Part shown: positions 1-7,673 of the stretch, piece after piece
Position numbering within the stretch: position 1 is the stretch's first letter
Layout: each line of letters opens with the position of its first letter
Assembly (NCBI GenBank): GCA_947176755.1
Contig: CAMWRW010000009.1
Location: 1-47,577, forward strand
From: an uncultured Porphyromonadaceae bacterium
GTDB taxonomy: Bacteria > Bacteroidota > Bacteroidia > Bacteroidales > Muribaculaceae
DNA: 47,577 nt
Reading direction: 5' to 3'
Notes under the pieces: model-generated
Told to the model about the DNA's origin: nothing
The model's input: only the letters and a program-made list of their open reading frames with translations
Database searches by the model: none
Made by a program: the position numbers and the translations under genes

Positions 1-75
1 CCTCTAAAGACAAAACAAGCTGTCGCTGCCGACATCGACAATATTGTCAACGATTTGCTTATGGAGAAAGCTTGA
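1..75 (+). CDS. coaBC: 3' end of probable CoaBC (phosphopantothenoylcysteine decarboxylase / phosphopantothenate-cysteine ligase), partial
   Basis: Only the last 24 codons are present, reading PLKTKQAVAADIDNIVNDLL and ending in TGA at 73-75. The P-L-x-(S/T)-K-x-x-V-A-x-D-I pattern resembles the C-terminus of Bacteroidales CoaBC, whose ligase domain acts in coenzyme A synthesis. In this order coaBC commonly lies just upstream of a DUF4835 gene and recN, which is the arrangement seen here. The assignment rests on this short tail and on gene order, so it is tentative. The gene continues off the left edge. A coenzyme A role would match coaE about 6 kb downstream on the same strand, but the two are not in one tight operon. 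Confidence 0.5.
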   Translation, partial: PLKTKQAVAADIDNIVNDLLMEKA

Positions 76-109
76 CCGATTCTTCCATAAGCTCTAATGG
101 CTTTTAATA

Positions 110-1042
110 ATGAATATGATGAAAAGAATTCGGAAAGTCCGTTATTGTTCCGCTCTCCTTCTCGGAGGGTTCGCTCTTTTGCTCCCGGTGAAAGGAAAAG
201 CGCAGGAGTTTCGTGCCACAGTGGAAGTAAATTCCCAGCAACTTGAAGGCACGAACAAGAGTGTTTTCGAAACGCTCCAGGAAGCGATGAACACCTACAT
301 GAATGAAACGAAGTTTTCTGAGGCCACGTTCGGACCTCAGGAAAAAATTGAGTGCCGGATTTTTTTCACAGTGAGTGAGTATGATGGAGACAGAATGAAG
401 GGCGACCTTCAGCTGCAGCTCTCACGGCCTGTCTACAACTCCACCTATACGACGACTCTTTTCAATTTCCGAGACTCCAAAGTCGAGTTTGAATATCGGG
501 AGGGCGACCCGTTGATTTATAACCGCACGATGGCGGAAAACAATCTTACGGCAATCCTTGACTTTTACGCTTACCTATTTCTGGGAATAGATTTCGATTC
601 TTTCTCTCCGCGTGGCGGAGATCTGTTCTATGAGCAGGCCCAGAGCATTGTCCAGCAGCAACAGAGCAGCGGCGAAGTTGGCTGGCGCACATTCGAGGAC
701 ACAAAGAACCGCGCCGCAGTGCTCGGCAGCTATACCGATTCCAGCACCTCCGGAATCCGCGACCTTCTTTACCGCTATCATCGACGCGGACTCGATGAGA
801 TGGTGACCAGTCCGGATAAGGGACGGGCCACAATCACCGAGTCGCTCGAAGAGATAAAGAAAGTCGGACAGAACGCCCCGATGTCGGTGGCTCTTTCTAT
901 ATTTCGAGATGCTAAACTCGACGAGCTTGTCAATATATACTCTAAAGGCACGGATGCGGAGAGGAATGCTGCCTACGATATCCTTCAGCCTCTCTTCCCG
1001 ACAGAAAGCTCCCGTCTTGAGAAAATCCGGAAGCCTGAATGA
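110..1042 (+). CDS. DUF4835 family secreted protein (PorD-like)
   Basis: A 310-residue protein with an N-terminal signal peptide: basic MMKRIRKVRY, hydrophobic SALLLGGFALLLP, and likely cleavage after GKA just before QEFRATVEVNSQQLEG. The mature part carries DUF4835 features, including an early VEVNSQQLEGT strand, IECRIFFTVSEYDGDRMKGDLQLQLSRPVY, and a central FYAYLFLGIDFDSFSPRGG segment. The family is confined to Bacteroidetes. Some databases link it to type IX secretion as PorD; I treat that as suggestive only. Position between coaBC and recN is typical. ATG codons at 110, 116 and 119 are all possible starts, and only the first few residues change. It probably acts in the periplasm or at the outer membrane. 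No catalytic motif is visible. Confidence 0.8.
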   Translation: MNMMKRIRKVRYCSALLLGGFALLLPVKGKAQEFRATVEVNSQQLEGTNKSVFETLQEAMNTYMNETKFSEATFGPQEKIECRIFFTVSEYDGDRMKGDLQLQLSRPVYNSTYTTTLFNFRDSKVEFEYREGDPLIYNRTMAENNLTAILDFYAYLFLGIDFDSFSPRGGDLFYEQAQSIVQQQQSSGEVGWRTFEDTKNRAAVLGSYTDSSTSGIRDLLYRYHRRGLDEMVTSPDKGRATITESLEEIKKVGQNAPMSVALSIFRDAKLDELVNIYSKGTDAERNAAYDILQPLFPTESSRLEKIRKPE

Positions 1043-1075
1043 TAATAGGGAAGGGGAAATATAATTGTAAGAATT

Positions 1076-2794
1076 ATGCTCAGACGACTGAAAATAGATA
1101 ATTACGCTCTCATCGACCATCTTGAACTCGATTTTGAGAGTGGTCTGACGATTATCACAGGCGAGACCGGTGCCGGAAAATCGATAATGCTCGGAGCTTT
1201 ATCGCTCATCCTCGGAGGGCGTGCCGATTCAAGAGTGATTGCCGACGGGGGAGCTCGATCCGTCGTGGAGGCTTCTTTCTGCAATGTCGATCCTTCACTG
1301 CGCAGTCTGCTTGAGGAGAGAGGCGTGGAATGGGTGGCCGATCAGGGTGTCGGAGCCGATCATCTGGCCGGATCAGGCGAGATAATAATTCGACGGGATA
1401 TTGCTGCCAACGGTCGCTCCCGGGTCTTTATCAACGACCATTCCGTAACGCTCGCCACGCTGTCGGCTGTAGCCGAACGGCTCGTTGACATTCATTCCCA
1501 GCATGCGAATGCAAAAATCAGCGACCCTGCCGAACAACTCCACATTATCGATGCTTTCTCTGATAATGAACAGGAACTTGAGGCTTATAGACGGGAATTC
1601 ACGACTTATCTCTCCCTGCGTCGACGGATCAAGGCCGTAAAGGAACAGATGGCCCGCACGGCAGAAGAGGAAAGTTTTCTACGCTTTCAGTTCGAACAAC
1701 TCGACAAACTGAAGCCGCGCCACGGCGAACTGGAGGAAATTGAACGCCGCTTTGAAGTGTTGAGCGATGCGGATGAAATAAAGAATCGGCTCTCGGAAGT
1801 CGAAGGATTTCTGGGCCCGAATGCAGGCGGAGCCCTTTTGGCGATAGGGGAGGCCCAGTCGCTTGCCTCGCGTATCGATTTCTCTCTTTTTCGCGATTCT
1901 TCCGAGGAGGAGAACGATGATGCCAATTCAATTGAAAGGCGTCTTGCGGATGTGGCTGTCGAGCTGCGCGACATTTATGAAAGTGTGGCCGATATTAACG
2001 AACAGGTCGATACGGACCCCGCTGCCCTCAGTCGTCTGTCTGACAGAATGAACAATTATTATGAGGCCATAAAGCGATTTAGAGTTAAGGATGCCTCCGC
2101 TCTGGTTGAACTCTACCACGAAATTCGACGAAAGCTCGGAGGAGCGGGTCAGGATGGCGTAGAGTTGCCGGAGCTTGAAAAGGAGGCTCGTGCTCAAGCT
2201 AAAATATTGAAAGAAAAGGCCGGCGAACTCAGCGAGACCCGGCGTCGCGGGGCTGAGTCGTTCTCCCGTTTGATTGCTGAGACTGCACGCCCTCTTGGAT
2301 TGAAAAATCTTGCTTTCGAAGCTTTGGTATCTACGGGAAAACTCTCCTCTTCCGGTCAGGATACGGTGACCTTTCTCTGCTCCTTCAACAAGAATGGTCG
2401 GTTGCAACCTCTCGCTGAAGTTGCATCCGGTGGCGAGGTGTCGCGTATGATGCTCTCTCTCAAGCAGGTGATGTCGGAAAGGATATCATTGCCGACGATA
2501 ATTTTCGATGAGGTCGACACGGGGGTGTCAGGCAGCATCGCCGATCTCATGGGACAGATGATGCGACGGATGGGGGAGAGGATGCAGGTGATTGTCATTA
2601 CTCACCTTCCCCAAGTTGCAGCCAAGGGTAAGTCACATTTCAAAGTCTATAAGCATGATGAGGAGCAACGGACCGTTACGGATGTTCGCAGACTCTCTCA
2701 TGAAGAGCGTATCCGTGAGATTGCCGGAATGATGTCGGGCACGACGGTCGGAGAAGCCGCGCTCGACAATGCCCGCGCCCTCCTTGATGAATAA
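1076..2794 (+). CDS. recN: DNA repair protein RecN
   Basis: A 572-residue SMC-like ATPase that acts in recombinational repair of double-strand breaks. The N-terminus MLRRLKIDNYALIDHLELDF is the classic RecN opening. It is followed by Walker A GETGAGKS at residues 29-36 and the R-D-I-A-x-N-G-R-S-R segment. The middle (about 150-400) is charged and predicted coiled coil. The C-terminal ATPase half has the ABC signature ASGGEVSR near 450, Walker B TIIFDEVDTGVSG near 475, and the switch histidine in VITHLPQVAA. Length is normal for the family (about 550). The start is 33 bp after the DUF4835 stop, so the two are probably cotranscribed. The stop is 10 bp before the chosen rlmB start. Confidence 0.96.
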   Translation: MLRRLKIDNYALIDHLELDFESGLTIITGETGAGKSIMLGALSLILGGRADSRVIADGGARSVVEASFCNVDPSLRSLLEERGVEWVADQGVGADHLAGSGEIIIRRDIAANGRSRVFINDHSVTLATLSAVAERLVDIHSQHANAKISDPAEQLHIIDAFSDNEQELEAYRREFTTYLSLRRRIKAVKEQMARTAEEESFLRFQFEQLDKLKPRHGELEEIERRFEVLSDADEIKNRLSEVEGFLGPNAGGALLAIGEAQSLASRIDFSLFRDSSEEENDDANSIERRLADVAVELRDIYESVADINEQVDTDPAALSRLSDRMNNYYEAIKRFRVKDASALVELYHEIRRKLGGAGQDGVELPELEKEARAQAKILKEKAGELSETRRRGAESFSRLIAETARPLGLKNLAFEALVSTGKLSSSGQDTVTFLCSFNKNGRLQPLAEVASGGEVSRMMLSLKQVMSERISLPTIIFDEVDTGVSGSIADLMGQMMRRMGERMQVIVITHLPQVAAKGKSHFKVYKHDEEQRTVTDVRRLSHEERIREIAGMMSGTTVGEAALDNARALLDE

Positions 2795-2804
2795 TAAGAT
2801 TGCA

Positions 2805-3569
2805 ATGGATAAGAACGATTATATTTTTGGAATCCGGGCCGTTATCGAAGCTATAGAGTCCGGTAAAAGTATTGATAAGGTGCTCGTCAGAAAAGATCTT
2901 TCCGGCGACCTCGCACGCGAGCTTTTCGGCGTGATTAAGGAATATGGAGTGTTGATGCAACGTGTTCCTCAGGAACGCCTTAACCGCATCACGATGAAAA
3001 ATCATCAAGGCGTGGTTGCGTTGGTATCCCCCGTGGTCTATCACAAGCTCGAGAACCTCATCCCGGGACTCTACGAAGCCGGGGCGAACCCATTCCTCGT
3101 AGTTCTTGACGGTCTGACCGACACGCGCAACTTCGGTGCAATCGGCCGGACATCTGATTGCGCAGGTGTTCAAGGTATAGTGATTCCCGAGCGTAACAGT
3201 GTATCTGTCACACCGGATGCCGTCAAGACCTCGGCCGGGGGGCTCTTCTATGTTCCGGTATGCCGCGAACGCGACATACTCTCATCCGTCAGATTCCTCC
3301 GAGATTCGGGTGTCAAGGTCGTGGCCGCCACCGAGAAAGGAGCCCGAAACTATACAGAGATTGATTATACGGGACCCGTAGCCATCGTGATGGGTAGTGA
3401 AGACACGGGTATTTCCGATGAAGTGCTCCGTAATTGTGATGAACTCGCTGCCGTTCCGATGCTTGGGAACATCGGCAGTCTTAATGTTTCCGTCGCTGCC
3501 GGAGTGATGATCTACGAAGTCGTGCGCCAGAGAATGGCCGCCATGCGCTCTGATGATTTGGCGGAATGA
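2805..3569 (+). CDS. rlmB: 23S rRNA (guanosine-2'-O-)-methyltransferase RlmB (SpoU/TrmH family)
   Basis: A 254-residue SPOUT-fold methyltransferase. The chosen ATG gives MDKNDYIFGIRAVIEAIESG, matching the usual RlmB opening; in-frame ATGs at 2769 and 2787 would overlap recN and add residues absent from relatives. An N-terminal L7Ae-like substrate-binding domain (about 1-75) is followed by the SpoU catalytic domain. Motif 1 is DGLTDTRNFGAIGRTSDCAG, motif 2 is IVMGSEDTGIS (often G-S-E-G-x-G), and motif 3 is VPMLGNIGSLNVSVAAGVMI, which form the knotted S-adenosylmethionine site. The expected product is a 2'-O-methylguanosine in the peptidyl-transferase region of 23S rRNA. RlmB and the close paralog TrmH are hard to separate by eye, but the N-terminal domain favours RlmB. 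Confidence 0.88.
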   Translation: MDKNDYIFGIRAVIEAIESGKSIDKVLVRKDLSGDLARELFGVIKEYGVLMQRVPQERLNRITMKNHQGVVALVSPVVYHKLENLIPGLYEAGANPFLVVLDGLTDTRNFGAIGRTSDCAGVQGIVIPERNSVSVTPDAVKTSAGGLFYVPVCRERDILSSVRFLRDSGVKVVAATEKGARNYTEIDYTGPVAIVMGSEDTGISDEVLRNCDELAAVPMLGNIGSLNVSVAAGVMIYEVVRQRMAAMRSDDLAE

Positions 3570-3588
3570 AGGGAATCTGTTAACTTTG
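3557..3588 (+). promoter_or_regulatory. Bacteroidales-type promoter for nusB
   Basis: The -33 element TTTG (3557-3560) and the -7 element TAACTTTG (3581-3588) are separated by 20 nt, matching the Bacteroidales consensus TTTG-N19/20-TAnnTTTG. The -33 box lies inside the last codons of rlmB. Transcription would start near 3594, about 14 nt before the nusB ATG, so nusB can be expressed apart from the recN-rlmB genes. Confidence 0.65.
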
Positions 3589-3607
3589 CAGGAAGAACAT
3601 TAAAGAA

Positions 3608-5038
3608 ATGATCAATCGAATACTGATTAGAATCAAGGTCGTTCAGATTCTCTACTCATACCTGCTTGTAGAGAAACAGTTTCATCTTGAATCACTTTCC
3701 GGCACTCCAACCAAGGAAAAACGTTATGCCTACGCGCTTTACCTTGATATGCTTGTGCTTCTGATCCGGGTTGCTCGGAATCTCGAGCGCCGTCGAAACG
3801 AGTATCCTCTTGCCGACACCAGGTTCATCTCCCGTCTTTTGATCGATGACCGTATCAAGTCGATCATGCTGAAGTATTCCTCTTCGCCCTTCCCGTTGGA
3901 AGCCGCCGTTGAGCCATTGACCGAGGCGATTGCTGAATCCGGTATTTACAAGAGCTATCTTAAGGCCGTCGACCGCGGAGATATGGCCGCGCAGGAAAGT
4001 CTGTGGCAAGACCTTATCCGTATGGTCGTGATGCCCTCTCCGGCTCTCTCCCCGCTTTTCGAAGCCCGCGAGATGTACACCCTCAAATCCGTAGCCCGTA
4101 CAGAAGAACTCCTTCTTGAAACTGTCCGTAACTTCCTCTCCTCCCAAGATAATATCGAGGAAGTTGTCAGAAGCCTTGAATCCAGTCTTGACAAGGCGCG
4201 CGAGCTCTATTGCCGACTGCTTCAGCTCCCTGTCGAACTGACTCAGATGCAGGATATTATAATCGACCGCAATCGGCATAAACATCTTCCGACGGAAGAG
4301 GACATCAACCCCAATATGCGATTTGTGGAGAATCGTGCCGTCCGTGTCCTAGAAAGTGACGAGATGCTTCTGGGCTATCTGAAACAAAACAAGGTTTCGT
4401 GGCGTCAGGAATATCCGATCATGATGGACGACCTTCTTGGTCAAATCACGCGGTCCGAACTCTATCGCGAATATATGTCGCTTCCCGCTCCGGAAGGGGA
4501 GACGCCCGAGGAACGCGAGCGGATAAGAATGCACGAGGATGCCGAGTTCTGGAGAAATGTCTTCAAGAAAATCATTTTCCCCAACACTCATTTCCTTGAG
4601 ACAATGGAAGAACAGTCAGTGTTTTGGAACGATGACCTCGACATTATAGGCACATTCGTGCTCAAGACGCTGAAACGAATTGAGGATGGCGAGATTCGGC
4701 CCCTCCTTGACAAATATAAGGATGACGAGGATGCTCGCTTCGGAGCCGAACTTATGAGAGCCGTTTACAAGGGAAAAGACACCTACCGCCGGTGGATCTC
4801 CGAGGCACTTTCTGTCTCCTCCTGGGAATCAGATCGTCTGGCCTTTATGGATGTCGTAATCATGGAAACGGCTTTGGCTGAGATAATGAATTTCCCGAAG
4901 ATTCCTCTCCGTGTAAGCATCAACGAATATATTGAGATGGCGAAGAGCTATAGCACGTCGGCAAGCGGAAGCTTCATCCACGGCTTGCTCGGCGGAATCG
5001 TTGGCCGTTTGCAGAAGGAGGGTCTGCTCCGCAAATAA
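3608..5038 (+). CDS. nusB: NusB-family transcription antitermination factor, extended with an apparent internal duplication
   Basis: A 476-residue NusB-family protein; E. coli NusB is about 140 residues and typical Bacteroidetes forms are about 300. The N-terminus MINRILIRIKVVQILYSYL is the Bacteroidetes NusB start. The C-terminal quarter (about 375-476) holds the conserved NusB core: SWESDRLAFMDVVIMETALAEI, then PLRVSINEYIEMAKSYSTSASGSFIHGLLGGIV, which binds boxA RNA and S10/NusE in the family. The extra length appears to come from repetition: residues about 41-180 and about 195-360 share the order LxLL/RRR-N-P, an acidic middle, Y-K/R-x-Y, W-x-x-x-x-x-x-I/V, and a closing TL/LKT helix. Its promoter is at 3557-3588 and yajC follows after 30 bp. 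The function may be classical antitermination; the added module's job is unknown. Confidence 0.88.
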   Translation: MINRILIRIKVVQILYSYLLVEKQFHLESLSGTPTKEKRYAYALYLDMLVLLIRVARNLERRRNEYPLADTRFISRLLIDDRIKSIMLKYSSSPFPLEAAVEPLTEAIAESGIYKSYLKAVDRGDMAAQESLWQDLIRMVVMPSPALSPLFEAREMYTLKSVARTEELLLETVRNFLSSQDNIEEVVRSLESSLDKARELYCRLLQLPVELTQMQDIIIDRNRHKHLPTEEDINPNMRFVENRAVRVLESDEMLLGYLKQNKVSWRQEYPIMMDDLLGQITRSELYREYMSLPAPEGETPEERERIRMHEDAEFWRNVFKKIIFPNTHFLETMEEQSVFWNDDLDIIGTFVLKTLKRIEDGEIRPLLDKYKDDEDARFGAELMRAVYKGKDTYRRWISEALSVSSWESDRLAFMDVVIMETALAEIMNFPKIPLRVSINEYIEMAKSYSTSASGSFIHGLLGGIVGRLQKEGLLRK

Positions 5039-5068
5039 CAATGTTAATATATTAATACGTAACCATAG

Positions 5069-5386
5069 ATGACACTCAACACACTTTTACTTGAGGCTGC
5101 TCCCGCCGGAGGCGGATGGAGCGGTATGCTGATGATCGTGGCCATGATCGCGATTTTCTATTTTATGATGATTCGTCCTCAGTCGAAGAAGCAGAAAGAG
5201 CTGAAGCGCCAGCGCGATGCCATGACGACCGGAGATAAGGTTGTGACCGCAGGAGGAATTCATGGCCGCATCAAGGAACTCAAGGATACTTCAGTGATGA
5301 TCGAAGTCGCTCCCGGTGTGACAATCAAAGTCGACAAAGGCTCCGTTTATCCCCTCGGTGCTGCCGATCAGGTAGAAAAGAAATAA
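5069..5386 (+). CDS. yajC: Preprotein translocase subunit YajC
   Basis: A 105-residue inner-membrane protein that associates with SecDF and YidC in protein export. One transmembrane helix lies at about 17-35 (GWSGMLMIVAMIAIFYFMMI) and is followed directly by the YajC signature IRPQSKKQKELKRQRDAMTTGDKVVTAGGIHGRI. The short N-terminus is periplasmic and the beta-rich tail cytoplasmic. Length and domain order are normal for the family. It lies 30 bp after nusB and 21 bp before the YbbR-like gene in a tight same-strand run, suggesting an operon. Confidence 0.95.
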   Translation: MTLNTLLLEAAPAGGGWSGMLMIVAMIAIFYFMMIRPQSKKQKELKRQRDAMTTGDKVVTAGGIHGRIKELKDTSVMIEVAPGVTIKVDKGSVYPLGAADQVEKK

Positions 5387-5407
5387 GCATCCCGCAATTA
5401 TAATAGG

Positions 5408-6379
5408 ATGGGACGCCGTTTGCACAAGCTCAAAGAGAATTGGAGGTCGATCAGAAAATCGGCTTGGTTTCATGACGTGCTTGTGTACGCGGCGTTTGTT
5501 GTCGTGGCCGGTGTTTTCTGGATTATCATAGCCCTCAATGATAACGTGACCCGCACGTTCCGGGTAGCCGTCCGGATGGAAAACGTCCCCGATTCGGTTA
5601 CATTCATTTCAGACCCTCCGGCCTATATGTCGGTCACGGTCCGCGATAAAGGGACGAATATTCTGCGAAGCGGTTTCATGAAACACCCCACGGTTCATTT
5701 TAACTTTAAGGACTACGCTTCTAAAGGACTGTTCCGTTTATCTCATAACGACATAACAGCCGCTTTAAAAAACTCCTTCGGGTCAGGCGTTCAGGTTTCT
5801 TCCGTCTCGCTCGATTCGCTGCGCCTGTTCTATACGACTGAAAGAGGACATCGCGTTCCGGTCATCGTTAAGGTGGATGTCTCCGCTGCCTCCGGGTATA
5901 TCATTTCGGGTCTTCCGGTCCCCAAGGAACGATCTGTGTTGCTGTATTCGTTAGGAAACGCGGCCGACAGTATCCGTCATGTCTATACGGAGGTGTTCAC
6001 GCGTTCGGACCTTTCCGCAACCGGAACTTATCGCGTCGCGCTCCGTCCGATTGCGAATGTGAAAATCGTGCCGGATGCGGTAGATATTGAGATTCCGGTC
6101 GAACCGCTTGTCAGGAAAGAGGGCTTCGCCACGGTGGAGGCTCTCAATGTCCCGAGCGGTCAGAGTCTCCTCCTTTTCCCGAATCGCGTTCCCGTAGAAT
6201 ATTATCTCCCGATGAGTCAGTTCAGCCGTGACGATATCGAGCTGGAGGCAACCGTGGACTATTACGATATTCTGCGCACTACAGGCTCGCGACTCCCCCT
6301 TTCAATGGGCTCCTCTCCGGATTTCGTAATCAAGCCTGTGCTCAAAGCCGACAGCGTGGAGTATACCGTGGTAAAATAA
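5408..6379 (+). CDS. YbbR-like domain protein (CdaR-like)
   Basis: A 323-residue membrane-anchored protein. A basic N-terminus (MGRRLHKLKENWRSIRKSAW) precedes a transmembrane helix at about 24-45 (DVLVYAAFVVVAGVFWIIIALN). The extracytoplasmic remainder holds YbbR-type beta repeats: FRVAVRMENVPDSVTFISDPPAYMSVTVRDKG, then RVPVIVKVDVSAASGYIISG, and a third VRKEGFATVEALNVPSGQSLLLFPNRVPVEYYL. In Firmicutes YbbR/CdaR modulates the diadenylate cyclase CdaA; in Bacteroidetes the role is not settled and no cyclase gene is visible here. It sits between yajC and coaE, an arrangement common in Bacteroidales. Confidence 0.85.
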   Translation: MGRRLHKLKENWRSIRKSAWFHDVLVYAAFVVVAGVFWIIIALNDNVTRTFRVAVRMENVPDSVTFISDPPAYMSVTVRDKGTNILRSGFMKHPTVHFNFKDYASKGLFRLSHNDITAALKNSFGSGVQVSSVSLDSLRLFYTTERGHRVPVIVKVDVSAASGYIISGLPVPKERSVLLYSLGNAADSIRHVYTEVFTRSDLSATGTYRVALRPIANVKIVPDAVDIEIPVEPLVRKEGFATVEALNVPSGQSLLLFPNRVPVEYYLPMSQFSRDDIELEATVDYYDILRTTGSRLPLSMGSSPDFVIKPVLKADSVEYTVVK

Positions 6380-6390
6380 TTCATGCGTAT

Positions 6391-6960
6391 ATGGGTAAAC
6401 GTCTGATAGGATTGACAGGAGGGATAGGAGCCGGAAAAAGTGTGGTCTCTCGCGTTCTGCGGCTAAAAGGGTTCCCGGTTTATGACTGTGATTCCGAAGC
6501 ACGCCGGCTAATGGAGGATAATCCGGAAATAATGATCAAACTTTGTGCGCGTTTCGGACAGTCTGTCTACGGACCTTCCGGGTTATGCAGACCGCGTCTG
6601 GCGGAATTGGTCTTTTCAGATCAGGAGTCGCTTGATTGGCTAAACTCGTTGGTACACGAGGCCGTCCGACGCGACATCTGCCGATGGATGCAGTATGATG
6701 CCGACTCAGACGTAATGTTTGTCGAATCTGCAATAATGCGTGTTTCGGGGCTCGACAGGATGTGCGAGGAGATATGGATAGTGGATGCTCCCGAAGAGTT
6801 GCGAATCGCGCGTGCCATAAAACGTTCCGGTATGACCGAGAGGCAGGTCCGTGCAAGAATTGACGCTCAGCGTTCGGAGCTGGAGTTTGCTCCCGGCGCC
6901 AAACTCCGGATTATTGATAACTCCGGAAAATGCTCGGTGTTAGAGCAAATTAAATTGTAA
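6391..6960 (+). CDS. coaE: Dephospho-CoA kinase
   Basis: A 189-residue P-loop kinase for the last step of coenzyme A synthesis, phosphorylating the 3'-hydroxyl of dephospho-CoA with ATP. Walker A is GGIGAGKS at residues 10-17 in the typical opening GKRLIGLTGGIGAGKSVVSRVL. The acceptor region VYDCDSEARRLM is present, as are IWIVDAPEELRIARAIKRSGMTERQVRARIDAQ (LID region and conserved Arg) and the terminal IIDNSG. Length is normal. The start lies 11 bp after the YbbR-like stop, and a DUF5606 gene follows after 19 bp. Confidence 0.95.
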   Translation: MGKRLIGLTGGIGAGKSVVSRVLRLKGFPVYDCDSEARRLMEDNPEIMIKLCARFGQSVYGPSGLCRPRLAELVFSDQESLDWLNSLVHEAVRRDICRWMQYDADSDVMFVESAIMRVSGLDRMCEEIWIVDAPEELRIARAIKRSGMTERQVRARIDAQRSELEFAPGAKLRIIDNSGKCSVLEQIKL

Positions 6961-6979
6961 CCAAGTAAAACAGATAGAA

Positions 6980-7414
6980 ATGTTAAGGGAAATTTTGAAT
7001 GTGACCGGAAAGCCCGGTCTCTACAAACTCATCAGTCAGGGCAAAGGAACACTCATCGTGGAAGATCTCACGGACGGCCGTCGCTTTCCCGTCCATGCCC
7101 GTGATAAGGTCGTGTCGCTCGGCGACATTGCCATGTACACTGAATCAGGTGATACCCCGCTTGGAGTTATCCTCGACAAGGTATATGCCAAGCATGAGGG
7201 TCAACCTATCGACGTTAAAGCTATGGATGGCGCCGCATTGCGCGATTCTTTCGCAGCCATCGTTGAAGATTTCGACCGCGACCGCGTGCATAACTCCGAC
7301 ATAAAGAAACTGTTCAGCTGGTATAATCTTCTTCTCTCAGCAGGATTTACGAAATTTGCTGATGAAACGGAAGAGACCGAAGCCTCAGAAGAGAAAGCTG
7401 CTGAAGAGGCATAG
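6980..7414 (+). CDS. DUF5606 domain protein of unknown function
   Basis: A 144-residue cytoplasmic protein recognised as the Bacteroidetes DUF5606 family by its opening MLREILNVTGKPGLYKLISQGKGTLIVEDL and the helical middle FSWYNLLLSAGFTKF. The tail (about 125-144) is very acidic and rich in Glu and Ala (EETEASEEKAAEEA). There is no signal peptide, membrane helix or catalytic motif. It is the last gene of the yajC-YbbR-coaE run, followed at once by a strong terminator. No function is known to me and I infer none. Confidence 0.82.
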   Translation: MLREILNVTGKPGLYKLISQGKGTLIVEDLTDGRRFPVHARDKVVSLGDIAMYTESGDTPLGVILDKVYAKHEGQPIDVKAMDGAALRDSFAAIVEDFDRDRVHNSDIKKLFSWYNLLLSAGFTKFADETEETEASEEKAAEEA

Positions 7415-7443
7415 CAAATAGAATCATAAATAGAAAGAGTCTA

Positions 7444-7496
7444 AAAAGACCTCATTCCCCAAAATCTGCAAACGATGTAGGGGAGCGAGGTCTTTT
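7444..7496 (+). terminator. Rho-independent terminator after the coaE/DUF5606 operon
   Basis: Arms AAAAGACCTCATTCCCC (7444-7460) and GGGGAGCGAGGTCTTTT (7480-7496) pair over 17 positions with two internal mismatches around a 19-nt loop, ending in TTTT. The following stretch 7497-7673, up to htpG, is AT-rich; I see no gene and no confident promoter in it. Confidence 0.75.
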
Positions 7497-7673
7497 ACTT
7501 TATTATGAATGACTGCCGGATGAAACCCCTCCCTCAACCCAATAAGGAGCTCAATTGTTAATAATATGGATGATGAGAATGGCACACTATTTGCTAAATG
7601 TCTTTTGAACGGTTTGAAAAATGACCGTCAATCATAAATAATTGCAAACGATAGACTCAAAATAAATATAAAA

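Noticed and set aside
7560-7673. Possible htpG promoter (TTTG near 7613 and TAAATAATTG near 7635)
   Set aside because: The -7 element departs from TAnnTTTG in several positions, and no heat-shock site could be defined.
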